A stretch of DNA of 43,552 bases from Bacillota bacterium (GCA_023418925.1 JAEZYS010000008.1:1-43552), one strand, 5' to 3'. Positions 8,739 to 17,197 are shown, numbered from the stretch's first letter. The notes: generated from the sequence alone by a model not told the origin. Translations and numbers: made by a program.

Positions 8739-10222
8739 CAGCACTATCAGCTGACAATATGAACTCGGCGCTGGTAAATACCAAGTACAACGCAAATCCT
8801 ATAGATACTTCGGAAAAGAAAAATGACTACATTGATTTTTCAAGTTACCTCAAGCTTCTTACTGCTCAGATGAGCAATCAGGATTTAAACGATCCTATGA
8901 GCGATTCAGAATTCCTTCAGCAGATGTCCTCTTACTCAATGCTTGAAGCAATTAACCAGATGAATGTACAGTCAAACATCAGTTATGCTTCATCACTTGT
9001 AGGAAAGGCAGTAACAGTTTGCTCAAATGGTGTTTATGATACTGGTATTGTTGAATCAATCAGTGTAAATGACGGCAAGTATTATGCTGTAATTAACGGA
9101 AACAGCTATGAAACTTCATCTGTAAGTGATGTTACGGAATCTGGCGTTTACAATGAACTTATTAAGTATATCGGCAAGCAGGTTACTGTCGATGACTCAG
9201 GAACAGAAGTAAAGGGCAAGGTTACGAACATTATTATCACACAGGGCTCGGCACTTGCAGTTCTAGAAAGCGGAAAGGCATATGCAATCGATAAGCTCAA
9301 GGTTACAGAGGAATCTGGCACAGAAACAGGCTCGGGGGATAAAGCTGAAGCAACAGATACTCAGTCAGGCTCTTACATTGCAGGAACTCTTTCTGTAAAC
9401 GAAGAAGCAGCAAAATATCAGGCAAAGGCTGCAGCAATCAGCGAAAGCTTGTGGCAGACAATTGATTCAATGTCCAAAAAGGAAGAAAGTCTTTCAGCAG
9501 AAACAGGGGATCTTTCAGGATTTTCTGAAAATCATACTGCATACACAAATGCAGGAACAAGTGCAGGTGTGCTGAACTTTGAAGATATGGATTTTGCTTC
9601 ATACGCATCAATGCTAAATTCCGACAACGATGAGCTGTTTACAATGACACAGGATATTCCGGTTTCACAGGCTGTTGCAGGTATTACATCAGAGTACTCG
9701 ATACTCAATGTAAAGAATTCTGAAACTTTTGCAGGCAATAATCCTCTTACTTTACTTTCTTCCAATGCAAGAACAACATCTACAAGAAAATATGCTGATG
9801 AATTTCCGAAGGAAGCAGAAATTGCTGACAGTATAGGAACAAATATGGTTGATATCAAGTTTATCAACAACACAGGTGTATGTTCTAAAATTAATACTGA
9901 TACTGTTATAGGAAGAACAGAAAGTGGCAAGCCTTTTACAGAAATAGGATTCAGTGGCAGAGGCAGACTCGGAGAGGTTGTTACATGGGCTGACGGCACA
10001 CAGAGAGTTGAAATTATCAATTCTGACGGAAAATCAGGCTATTACACAACTTCAGGCAATTTTACACTTGACGAAATCTGCAATTTTAACTGTGCACCAG
10101 GCTCACTTACTGGAAAGCTTACCCCGTTTGAATCTGCTATCAGACACTTTTCTAAGGAATATTCAGCAGAGGAAAAGCAGGCTATGCAGGCTTTTGCAAA
10201 CTATATCAGCAAAAGAGCATGA
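8723..10222 (+). CDS. flgD: Flagellar hook assembly scaffold FlgD with long C-terminal extension
   Basis: FlgD caps the growing hook. Residues 35-90 are the conserved FlgD core (FSSYLKLLTAQMSNQDLNDP and FLQQMSSYSMLEAINQMN). Residues 91-140 (LVGKAVTVCSNG to SSVSDVTES) resemble the beta domain of Gram-positive FlgD, and 145-195 looks like a second, related unit. From about residue 200 to 499 I recognize no domain: a Ser/Glu/Ala-rich stretch, then a more globular part from 340 with DTVIGRTESGKPFTEIGFSG and TWADGTQRVEI, and a helical end. Many FlgD proteins are half this length. The ribosome binding site AAAGGAGA lies inside the fliK end. Confidence 0.9.
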   Translation: MGDSMTALSADNMNSALVNTKYNANPIDTSEKKNDYIDFSSYLKLLTAQMSNQDLNDPMSDSEFLQQMSSYSMLEAINQMNVQSNISYASSLVGKAVTVCSNGVYDTGIVESISVNDGKYYAVINGNSYETSSVSDVTESGVYNELIKYIGKQVTVDDSGTEVKGKVTNIIITQGSALAVLESGKAYAIDKLKVTEESGTETGSGDKAEATDTQSGSYIAGTLSVNEEAAKYQAKAAAISESLWQTIDSMSKKEESLSAETGDLSGFSENHTAYTNAGTSAGVLNFEDMDFASYASMLNSDNDELFTMTQDIPVSQAVAGITSEYSILNVKNSETFAGNNPLTLLSSNARTTSTRKYADEFPKEAEIADSIGTNMVDIKFINNTGVCSKINTDTVIGRTESGKPFTEIGFSGRGRLGEVVTWADGTQRVEIINSDGKSGYYTTSGNFTLDEICNFNCAPGSLTGKLTPFESAIRHFSKEYSAEEKQAMQAFANYISKRA

Positions 10223-10266
10223 CGGAATACTCAACATCGGCATTACGGAAAGAGCGGTGATGATGA

Positions 10267-10674
10267 ATGCTGATTAATGAATATCTGCAAACCAGAAACA
10301 TAGCGGTTACTACGGGTAATGCAACGGGATTTCCTCAGCAGACACAGAAAACCACAGACCCGCAGAACAGTCCTTTTGCAAAGGAACTGAAATCACAGCT
10401 TGAGAAAAAAACGGACTCGGGCGTTGAATTTTCAAAACACGCTATGGAACGACTTTCAGAAAGAAACATTGACCTTGATTCAGAAAACACACTTGAAAGA
10501 CTTAACAAGGCTGTTGAGCTTGCAGGAGAAAAAGGTTCAAATGATGCACTCGTTATTGTGGGATCAAATGCGTTTGTTGTAAGTGTCAGAAATAACAAGG
10601 TCATAACCACTATGTCCGCAGAAGATATGCAGGGCAATGTCTTTACAAATATTGATTCAACAGTAATTATGTAA
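10267..10674 (+). CDS. Flagellar operon protein, TIGR02530 family
   Basis: This 135-residue protein matches the small TIGR02530 'flg operon protein' family, found between flgD and flgE in many Gram-positive flagellar clusters. The recognizable part is the C-terminal half: FSKHAMERLSERNIDL, then DALVIVGSNAFVVSVRNNKVITTM. The N-terminal 40 residues are Gln/Thr-rich and probably flexible. Its molecular role is not established to my knowledge; position suggests hook assembly. Start ATG 10267 follows GAGCGGTGATG. Confidence 0.85.
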   Translation: MLINEYLQTRNIAVTTGNATGFPQQTQKTTDPQNSPFAKELKSQLEKKTDSGVEFSKHAMERLSERNIDLDSENTLERLNKAVELAGEKGSNDALVIVGSNAFVVSVRNNKVITTMSAEDMQGNVFTNIDSTVIM

Positions 10675-10680
10675 TATGAT

Positions 10681-10750
10681 ACCGTTAAAAATGATTGGAC
10701 CGACATGGAGATCTTTCCGTTCTGAATGACTTGACGAACGGGATAACGGT
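10681..10750 (+). promoter_or_regulatory. Nested inverted repeats before flgE
   Basis: Between the TIGR02530 gene and flgE, ACCGTTA (10681-10687) pairs with TAACGGT (10744-10750). Inside it CCGTTC (10717-10722) pairs with GAACGG (10736-10741). Together they can form a structured leader ending about 30 bases before the flgE ribosome binding site. No U-run follows, so it is not a terminator. It does not match the cyclic di-GMP riboswitch consensus I know. The role is unknown. Confidence 0.45.
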
Positions 10751-10796
10751 GATTATTCGTATAATACTGAATAAAAAATTAGGAGTGTTGGTTAAT

Positions 10797-11765
10797 ATGA
10801 TGAGATCACTTTACTCTGGTGTAGCAGGTCTTACCTCCCACCAGACAAGAATGGACGTTATTGGTAACAATATCTCAAACGTTAATACATACGGCTTTAA
10901 GGCCTCAAGAACAACCTTTGCTGACGTTTATTATCAGGCAACACAGAGTGCAACAGCAGGTAATGCTTCTTTTGCTGGTAATAACCCTTCAACAGTAGGT
11001 TATGGTGTTCAGGTAAACTCAATCGATAAGGATATGTCTATGACATCATTCCAGTCAACAAACAGAACTCTTGACCTTGCTGTAAGCGGCGCAGGCTATT
11101 TTATAACATCTACTTTCACCAGCGGTGCAGATGGAAAAGTTGCTGCTACGGCTAAGCCGACAACAACATCATATACCAGAATGGGCAACCTTGGTATTGA
11201 CTCAAGCGGTAACCTTGTAAGCAGCATGAATACATATGTACTTGGTACAAACAACACGGAAGATGGCCTTGCAGCTACAGGTGACGCAAGCGCAACAGCA
11301 CTTGCAGCAGTAGCAACAGCAGGCACATCTGCTGGTCTTACATATGCAAACAGAATTAACATCAACGACCTTATCAATAAAGCATGGGAGGTTGATCCTG
11401 ATATCACATATGCTGACCTTTCTTCCTTTACAGTAGGTACAGATGGCGTTATTTCAGCATCGTACAATGGCGAAATCAAGGCTCTTGCAAGAATTGACCT
11501 TGCAGTTTTTGATAACCAGGAAGGTCTTATTGAAGCAGGAAATACTTCTTTCAGTGAAACAGCTGCTTCAGGCACAGCAAAGATCAAGAAGTCCGGAGAT
11601 TCCGGAACAGGTACGATATCTTCAGGAAAACTCGAAATGTCAAACGTTAACCTTGCAGGTGAATTCTCTGACATGATCGTAACACAGAGAGGATTCCAGG
11701 CAAATGCAAGAATTATAACAACCTCAGATACAATGCTTGAGGAACTTGTAAACCTTAAGAGATAA
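10797..11765 (+). CDS. flgE: Flagellar hook protein FlgE
   Basis: FlgE is the subunit of the hook, the universal joint of the flagellum. The 322-residue product starts MMRSLYSGVAGLTSHQTRMDVIGNNISNVNT, the standard axial D0 sequence, and ends with DMIVTQRGFQANARIITTSDTMLEELVNLKR. The middle, with many Ala, Thr and Gly residues, is shorter than in enteric FlgE (about 400 aa), so the outer hook domain is small. The frame is open upstream to 10695, but AGGAGTG at 10781-10787 and the family N-terminus fix the start at 10797 (or ATG 10800). Confidence 0.96.
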   Translation: MMRSLYSGVAGLTSHQTRMDVIGNNISNVNTYGFKASRTTFADVYYQATQSATAGNASFAGNNPSTVGYGVQVNSIDKDMSMTSFQSTNRTLDLAVSGAGYFITSTFTSGADGKVAATAKPTTTSYTRMGNLGIDSSGNLVSSMNTYVLGTNNTEDGLAATGDASATALAAVATAGTSAGLTYANRININDLINKAWEVDPDITYADLSSFTVGTDGVISASYNGEIKALARIDLAVFDNQEGLIEAGNTSFSETAASGTAKIKKSGDSGTGTISSGKLEMSNVNLAGEFSDMIVTQRGFQANARIITTSDTMLEELVNLKR

Positions 11766-11780
11766 GTTTAAATTTATTCA

Positions 11781-11838
11781 GTAAGACAGGACCGCTGATT
11801 AACAGCAGAATGGTTGATCAGCGGAGCCTGACACTTAC
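11781..11838 (+). promoter_or_regulatory. Very strong hairpin between flgE and flbD
   Basis: CCGCTGATTAAC (11792-11803) pairs with GTTGATCAGCGG (11813-11824) over 12 base pairs with one G-U. The stem is extended by CAGG/CCTG (11787-11790 with 11827-11830) and GTAAG/CTTAC (11781-11785 with 11834-11838). There is no U-run. It ends a few bases before the flbD ribosome binding site ACAGGAG. A plausible role is protecting the 3' end of flgE mRNA or limiting read-through, but that is inference. Confidence 0.6.
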
Positions 11839-11855
11839 CTTACAGGAGAATTATT

Positions 11856-12059
11856 ATGATTAAACTTTCACGTCTAAGCGGTACTGAGCTGCTTATTAAT
11901 GAAGATTTTATTGAAACAGTTGAACAGACACCTGACACAGTGCTTACCATGCAGAATGGGCATAGATATTTTATAAAGGAAACTATTGACCAGATAATAA
12001 CCCTTACGGAAGAGTATAAGAGAAGAATCCATTCAAATATTGAAAATAATCAGCAGTAA
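11856..12059 (+). CDS. flbD: Flagellar protein FlbD
   Basis: This 67-residue protein has the FlbD pattern of Gram-positive and spirochete flagellar operons: MIKLSRLSGTELLINEDFIETVEQTPDTV followed by a TMQNGHRYFIKET segment and a charged helical end. FlbD proteins sit between flgE and motA, as here; their biochemical function is not settled. It should not be confused with the Caulobacter regulator of the same name. ACAGGAG precedes ATG 11856. Confidence 0.85.
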   Translation: MIKLSRLSGTELLINEDFIETVEQTPDTVLTMQNGHRYFIKETIDQIITLTEEYKRRIHSNIENNQQ

Positions 12060-12102
12060 CTGCTTTTGAATAAATTATTATGGTTGCATTGGAGGAAATA
12101 TC

Positions 12103-12894
12103 ATGAACATCACAGGTATAATTGGCCTTGTTTTAGCACTTGGATTTGTAACATACGGATGTATGAGTGGTGGCGGAGATCTTATGAACTTCTACGATGT
12201 ACCGTCAATTGCCATAGTTGTCGGTGGTACACTTGGTGCTGTTATATTTAACTATCCTGCTTCTGTATTGAAGGTTTTGCCAAAGATGCTTAAATTAGTA
12301 TTCTTAACTCCTAAATACGATCCGGAGAAATACATAAATCAGATGGTTGAGCATTGTAAAACCGCAAGATTAAAAGGAATTCTTGCTCTTGAAGAGGCTG
12401 CTAATGCATGCACCGATCCGTTTATGAAATCGGCACTTATGCTTGTAGTTGATGCAAATGATTCAGAAAAAGTAAAATCAATGCTTGATGACTCAATTGA
12501 CTTTATGTGCGAAAGACATGAAAATAACTATGCTTTGTTTGCAAAAGCTTCGGCTGTTGCTCCTGCGATGGGTATGGTTGGTACACTTTGTGGACTTGTA
12601 AACATGCTTGAAGTTATGGACCCGACGGACCCAAGTTCAGCATCAAAACTTGGTAGTTCAATGGCAACGGCTCTTGTAACTACATTCTACGGATGTATTC
12701 TTGCACATGTTATATTTACCCCAATGGGCAATCAGCTTAAATATGTACATAACAAGGAAGTTCTTTGCATGCAGATTGTTGAACAGGGAACACTTGCAAT
12801 AATTTCAGGTGCAAACCCTAGATACGTTGAAGAAAAGCTCAGAATGATGCTTCCTGCAAGTAAAAAGCCAGAACCTGCAAAGGCAGAAAAATAG
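12103..12894 (+). CDS. motA: Flagellar stator ion-channel protein MotA
   Basis: MotA, with MotB, forms the stator that couples ion flow to rotation. The 263-residue product shows four hydrophobic segments (about 3-20, 35-52, 145-170, 180-205), a cytoplasmic loop between the second and third, and the conserved ASAVAPAMGMVGTLCGLVNML and SSMATALVTTFYGCILAHV segments that line the channel. The proline residues of TM3 and TM4 are present. GGAGGAAA stands just before ATG 12103. Proton or sodium specificity cannot be read with certainty. Confidence 0.95.
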   Translation: MNITGIIGLVLALGFVTYGCMSGGGDLMNFYDVPSIAIVVGGTLGAVIFNYPASVLKVLPKMLKLVFLTPKYDPEKYINQMVEHCKTARLKGILALEEAANACTDPFMKSALMLVVDANDSEKVKSMLDDSIDFMCERHENNYALFAKASAVAPAMGMVGTLCGLVNMLEVMDPTDPSSASKLGSSMATALVTTFYGCILAHVIFTPMGNQLKYVHNKEVLCMQIVEQGTLAIISGANPRYVEEKLRMMLPASKKPEPAKAEK

Positions 12895-13000
12895 TTTTAT
12901 AAATAAATAACAAATAGAAATGATATTTTCTACATAATTTGTATAAAATTAATAAATCTGGAATCTAATTTTTTATGTCAATTTAAAATATATTACGGAA

Positions 13001-13034
13001 ATAAGTAGCGAAAAGTAAAAAAGTATGATATAAT
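13001..13034 (+). promoter_or_regulatory. Candidate extended -10 promoter for motB
   Basis: The 175-base gap between motA and motB is unusually long for this operon. It contains TGATATAAT (13026-13034), an extended -10 element, with a weak -35-like TAGCGA (13006-13011) 17 bases upstream. The same TGATATAAT form occurs in three of the four strong promoters at the end of the window. It probably starts an additional transcript at motB. The rest of the gap is AT-rich with nothing else recognizable. Confidence 0.5.
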
Positions 13035-13069
13035 ATGTCAATGTATATAAAGTATTAGGAGGGAGTATT

Positions 13070-14014
13070 ATGGCAAGGAGGCAAAGTCAGGAGGAAGAAG
13101 GCGGAAGCTGGATGGACACCTATGGTGACATGATAACTCTCGTTCTTACGTTCTTTGTATTGCTGTATTCAATGTCATCAATAGATAAAACCAAGTGGCA
13201 GTATATTGCTCAGGCATTTTCTGCAGGAAAAGGTGATATCATTAACGTTGTTGTTGATGAAGAGCCTAATGAGGAAAATGATCCTAATGCTGTATATGTA
13301 GATGAAAATCAGGATGAGAATGCTGAACAGATGGAACTTGAACAGTTTTACTTGTATCTTAAGGAATATATCCAGTCATCAAATCTTACGGAAAGTGTAA
13401 GTGTTGAAATGTCAAAAACGGGCGTTTACATGAAGTTTAAGGATAATGTTTTCTTTGAGGGTGACAGCGATGTTCTGCTTGATGAAGGAAAATACATACT
13501 TGAAGTTATCAGCGACGGTCTTAGAAATGTAAATGAACGTATCCTTTCCATAAAGGTAAGCGGTCATACAGCAGGAAGCAACACTTCCGATGTGAATGAA
13601 TGGAATCTTTCTTCTGGAAGAGCTGATTCAGTTATCAACTTTATGCTTGAACAGAATGTATGTGAACCGGAAAAGTTTTCATCGTCAGGCTATGGAAAAT
13701 ACAGACCTGTAAGTTCAAATGATACGCCAGAAGGAAGAGCACAGAACAGGCGTGTTGAAATAGTGTTTATCAGAAATGATATAGATTTCAGTGACCCAGA
13801 GGTTCTTGAGGAACTTCTTTCACTTGAATTCGGAGAAAACTTTGTTACATATTCAAACAATGACGGAACAGTCTCGTCCGAAGTTGCAGAAGAATCAGGA
13901 GAGACAGAGGTTTCTTCTGAAAAGGAAAATGACAGAGAGTATGTTTCTAAATCAGAGGCAGAAAACATGATGAAGGATACTTCTCCTAAAGTTACGGAAG
14001 AGAAACCAGAATAA
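13070..14014 (+). CDS. motB: Flagellar stator protein MotB
   Basis: MotB anchors the stator to peptidoglycan and carries the ion-binding aspartate. The 314-residue product has a short charged N-terminus, a single membrane helix at about 21-38 preceded by TYGD (Asp 20 is the channel residue), a linker rich in Asp and Glu, and a C-terminal OmpA-like peptidoglycan-binding domain with VSGHTAGS, LSSGRADSVINFML, SGYGKYRPV and AQNRRVEIVF. The last 60 residues are acidic and disordered. AGGAGGGAG precedes ATG 13070. No fliL gene follows, unlike many related clusters. Confidence 0.95.
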   Translation: MARRQSQEEEGGSWMDTYGDMITLVLTFFVLLYSMSSIDKTKWQYIAQAFSAGKGDIINVVVDEEPNEENDPNAVYVDENQDENAEQMELEQFYLYLKEYIQSSNLTESVSVEMSKTGVYMKFKDNVFFEGDSDVLLDEGKYILEVISDGLRNVNERILSIKVSGHTAGSNTSDVNEWNLSSGRADSVINFMLEQNVCEPEKFSSSGYGKYRPVSSNDTPEGRAQNRRVEIVFIRNDIDFSDPEVLEELLSLEFGENFVTYSNNDGTVSSEVAEESGETEVSSEKENDREYVSKSEAENMMKDTSPKVTEEKPE

Positions 14015-14062
14015 TTTTTGCCGCAGGGCATTTTACCAGCTCAATCCGAATGGGGTGAATAC

Positions 14063-15070
14063 ATGGCTGACGTACTATCGCAAAGCCAAATAGATGATCT
14101 GCTTAATAGTTTCAGTACACAGGGTACAAAGGCTTTTGAAGAAATTGAAGAGCATGCAAATGATAGAAAAGTTAAGAGCTATGACTTCAAGATGCCGAAG
14201 AAGTTTACTAAGGAACAGCTCAAAATAATTGACGGCATTTTTGAAAGTTACTCCCGTGTTTTATCGTCATACCTGACGGGACTCATGAGAATGTTCTGTA
14301 AAGTTGAAGTTCTTCAGATTGAAGAACAGAGATATTATGAGTTCAACAACGCACTTCCTGAATATGTTCTTATGGCCATGATGAATATGGGTATAGAGGA
14401 TGATGATGTCCTCGATACTTTATGTATTATGCAGATGTCAAACCAGATATCCATTACAATGATGGACAGGCTTATGGGCGGAAATGGAAGATATACAGAA
14501 CTTAACAGAGACTTCACGGAAATTGAAATAGGGTTAATGACCAATGTTCTGAACAGAATGATAGGATTAATGAAGGAACCGTGGAATCAGTACATAGATG
14601 TTACTCCGACAATGACAAGTGTTGAAACAAATTCAAGGGTAATGCAGAGTATTCCTCCTGATGAGGTAATTATTCTTGTTTTGCTTGAGATAGAAATTAA
14701 GGATGTAAAAAACACAATGTCAATCTGTATTCCTGCTGTCAACCTTGAATCGATGATGGCAAAGTTCGGAGGCAGATGGGCAAGAACTGTTAAGAAAATG
14801 GATCCTAAGAAGGAAAAGGAAAGACAGGGTGCTATTCTTGACATGATTAAGGATAGCCAGTTGAGAATAGATGCTGTTCTCTGTGAGACTCAGGTGGATC
14901 TTTTCGATATACTTACATTACAAGTTGATGATATTATACCGTTGAATACTTCGATTGACAGTAATGTCACAGTTAAAATCGGAGATAATCTCTGGTTTGA
15001 CGGAAAACTTGGAATAAGAAACAACAGAAAAGCTATTAAGATAGATAATATATATAAAGAATTGAGGTAG
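14063..15070 (+). CDS. fliM: Flagellar motor switch protein FliM
   Basis: FliM is the C-ring protein that binds phosphorylated CheY and sets rotation direction. The 335-residue product begins MADVLSQSQIDDLLNSF, the conserved CheY-P-binding peptide, followed by a flexible segment, a CheC-like middle domain and a C-terminal SpoA/FliN-like domain ending near the stop. The frame is open upstream to 14018, but TGGGGTGA (14051-14057) and the conserved start peptide select ATG 14063. It lies 8 bases before fliY. Confidence 0.97.
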   Translation: MADVLSQSQIDDLLNSFSTQGTKAFEEIEEHANDRKVKSYDFKMPKKFTKEQLKIIDGIFESYSRVLSSYLTGLMRMFCKVEVLQIEEQRYYEFNNALPEYVLMAMMNMGIEDDDVLDTLCIMQMSNQISITMMDRLMGGNGRYTELNRDFTEIEIGLMTNVLNRMIGLMKEPWNQYIDVTPTMTSVETNSRVMQSIPPDEVIILVLLEIEIKDVKNTMSICIPAVNLESMMAKFGGRWARTVKKMDPKKEKERQGAILDMIKDSQLRIDAVLCETQVDLFDILTLQVDDIIPLNTSIDSNVTVKIGDNLWFDGKLGIRNNRKAIKIDNIYKELR

Positions 15071-15078
15071 AGGAGATA

Positions 15079-16392
15079 ATGAGCGACGACAAACTTGTTA
15101 TTGACGGTTTCGGTGCGGTAGAAAAAGATGCGATCGGGGAGATAATGAATATCACGATGGGTTCAGCCGCTACTGCCGTTTCCAATATGCTCAGTGCAAA
15201 GGTCTGGATTACAACGCCTGAAGTCAGTCTGGCTAAGGCAAAGGATCTTTCTTTTCCTGAACTGGAGCCATCAATATTAGTTAGGATTCAATATACGCAG
15301 GGGGTATCAGGACAGAATGTCCTTGTCCTGAAGCAAAATGATGTCCAGTTGATTCTTAATCAGCTGATGGGTATGCCGCTTGAGGTTACAGATGACTTCG
15401 AGTTTGATGAAATGAACATCTCGGCAGTCTGCGAAGTAATGAATCAGATGATGGGCTCTTCAGCAACTGCACTTTCAGAGCTTATCGACACACCCATAGA
15501 TATTTCAACACCTGAAGCAATTCTTCAGGACAGTTCCACCAAAAATTTATCAAGGATGTATGAAGCAGATCCAGAAGATAATGTCTGCGTAATAAAGTTT
15601 AATCTTACTATAGACGGAGTAATCAATTCAGAATTCATATCAGTTCTCACTATTGATCTTGCCAAGGAAATGGCAAAAAAGATGCTTGACGGATATAATG
15701 CAGGGTATGATGAAGTTGAGGCACAACCTCAGCCCCACACTCCTGAACCTGCAAAAACGAGTGACTCAGGAGGAACTTTATCACAGGAACAGATCAATGC
15801 AATGCTTGCTGATTCAGCAAAGGCACAGTCGGCACCGGTAGCCCCGCCGCCACCACCGCCAGTAATGGCACAGCAGCAGGCACCAGCTTATGCAGGGATA
15901 CAGCAGCCTTACCCTCCTCAGCCTGGATATGGTTATCCACCACAGCAACAACCCATGTATCCTGATCCAAATGCTGCTTATGCACAACAGGGTTACGGAT
16001 ACCCTCCCCAGCAGTTATTCCCACAGCAGCCATATCCTGCAGCTCAGCCAATAAAAAATGTAAATGTTCAGGCTGTTCAGCTTCAGAATTTTGAGACATA
16101 TCAGAATGCTGCTCTTTCACAGGAGCAGAATGACAATCTGAAACTTCTTATGAATGTACCACTTAATGTCACGGTTGAGATTGGTTCTGCAAAGAAGAAG
16201 GTTAAGGAAATCCTTGAGTTTTCCCAGGGTACAATTATAGAACTTGAACGTCAGGCAGGCGCTCCTGTAGATATAATTGTAAACGGAAACCTTATTGCCA
16301 AAGGAGACGTCGTTGTTATTGACGATAATTTTGCGGTAAGAATTACAGAAATAGTAAAGTCCAAGTTCTTGGACAATTTAGGTAAGGAGTAG
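15079..16392 (+). CDS. fliY: Switch phosphatase FliY (CheC-FliN fusion)
   Basis: FliY is the Gram-positive C-ring protein that joins a CheY-P phosphatase domain to a FliN domain. Residues 1-210 are CheC-like, with two D/S-x3-E-x2-N sites: D17, E21, N24 and S115, E119, N122. Residues 353-437 are the FliN/SpoA domain. The linker (about 212-345) is rich in Pro, Gln and Tyr and has repeated GYGYPPQQ units. Within it, LSQEQINAMLADS (234-246) looks like the FliM-type CheY-binding peptide, which in Bacillus FliY is at the N-terminus. The gene is 437 codons, longer than the 378-residue Bacillus protein. Confidence 0.93.
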   Translation: MSDDKLVIDGFGAVEKDAIGEIMNITMGSAATAVSNMLSAKVWITTPEVSLAKAKDLSFPELEPSILVRIQYTQGVSGQNVLVLKQNDVQLILNQLMGMPLEVTDDFEFDEMNISAVCEVMNQMMGSSATALSELIDTPIDISTPEAILQDSSTKNLSRMYEADPEDNVCVIKFNLTIDGVINSEFISVLTIDLAKEMAKKMLDGYNAGYDEVEAQPQPHTPEPAKTSDSGGTLSQEQINAMLADSAKAQSAPVAPPPPPPVMAQQQAPAYAGIQQPYPPQPGYGYPPQQQPMYPDPNAAYAQQGYGYPPQQLFPQQPYPAAQPIKNVNVQAVQLQNFETYQNAALSQEQNDNLKLLMNVPLNVTVEIGSAKKKVKEILEFSQGTIIELERQAGAPVDIIVNGNLIAKGDVVVIDDNFAVRITEIVKSKFLDNLGKE

Positions 16393-16397
16393 TAGAT

Positions 16398-16760
16398 ATG
16401 GATAAGAAGATTTTGCTTGTAGATGATGCAGCTTTCATGAGAATGATGATTAAGGATACCTTGACTAAAAATGGTTATACAAATATCTTGGAAGCAGCAG
16501 ATGGAGAAATCGCTTGCACCACATATGCTGCTGAAAAGCCTGATCTTGTTATTATGGATATTACAATGCCTAACAAGACAGGAATTGAGGCATTAAGGGA
16601 TATCAAGGCTTCAGACCCTGGTGCAAAGGTTGTTATGTGTTCTGCTATGGGTCAGGAATCAATGGTTGTTGAAGCTATAAAACTTGGAGCATTGGACTTT
16701 ATTGTTAAGCCATTCAAGCCTGACAGAATCCTTCAGACAGTCCAGAAGGTTATCGGCTGA
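16398..16760 (+). CDS. cheY: Chemotaxis response regulator CheY
   Basis: CheY is a single-domain receiver that carries the signal from CheA to the switch. The 120-residue protein has every receiver key residue: acidic pair D9-D10 (LLVDDAAFMR), phospho-acceptor D54 (VIMDITMPNKTG), S82 (VVMCSAMGQ) and K104 (FIVKPF). It follows fliY by 5 bases and precedes fliO by 2, the usual Gram-positive position. Its phosphatases are FliY next door and CheC further on. Confidence 0.97.
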   Translation: MDKKILLVDDAAFMRMMIKDTLTKNGYTNILEAADGEIACTTYAAEKPDLVIMDITMPNKTGIEALRDIKASDPGAKVVMCSAMGQESMVVEAIKLGALDFIVKPFKPDRILQTVQKVIG

Positions 16761-16762
16761 TT

Positions 16763-17197
16763 ATGAATGATATCCTTCTTATATTTTTTTCACTGCTGGG
16801 AGTAGTCGGACTGATTTTTCTGACATTTTATGGTTCAAAGTGGATGAATAAAAAGTTTGGAATAGGATCTCAAAAGTTTGGCAGCGGGAAAAGTATCAGA
16901 ATAAAGGAATGTGTCGGTGTTGCACCTGATAAACAGCTGATGATTGTTTCAGTAGGAACTAAACTGTTGCTTATTGGGGTAACTCCTTCAGGAATAAACA
17001 AAATCTGTGACCTTGACAATGAGGATGCAGCAGCGATTGAAAGCGGTTATGCTGCTTCTCAGGAAGAGTCGGGATTTCTGAAAAATCTTAAAAAGGCTTT
17101 TTCGGAACGTCAGCAGATTGCAGCCATCCGCAGTAATTCGGAAAGGTCTGTCCGTCGGGAGGATAAGCACGAAATAAATGACAAAGATGATTTTTAA
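16763..17197 (+). CDS. fliO: Flagellar export gate assembly protein FliO
   Basis: FliO helps assemble the FliP-FliR core of the export gate. The 144-residue product has one N-terminal membrane helix (about 4-24), then a basic segment (GSKWMNKKFGIG) and a small beta-rich domain with IRIKECVGVAPDKQLMIVSVGTKLLLIGVTPSGI, which is typical of FliO/FliZ proteins. The C-terminal 50 residues are charged and probably disordered. Its end overlaps the start of fliP by 20 bases. Confidence 0.9.
   Translation: MNDILLIFFSLLGVVGLIFLTFYGSKWMNKKFGIGSQKFGSGKSIRIKECVGVAPDKQLMIVSVGTKLLLIGVTPSGINKICDLDNEDAAAIESGYAASQEESGFLKNLKKAFSERQQIAAIRSNSERSVRREDKHEINDKDDF

Noticed and set aside
10695..10796. In-frame upstream extension of flgE
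   Set aside because: It adds a non-family N-terminus, has no ribosome binding site, and runs through the inverted repeats; AGGAGTG and MMRSLYSG fix the start at 10797.
10681..10796. Cyclic di-GMP riboswitch before flgE
   Set aside because: The conserved GEMM class I and class II core sequences are not present.
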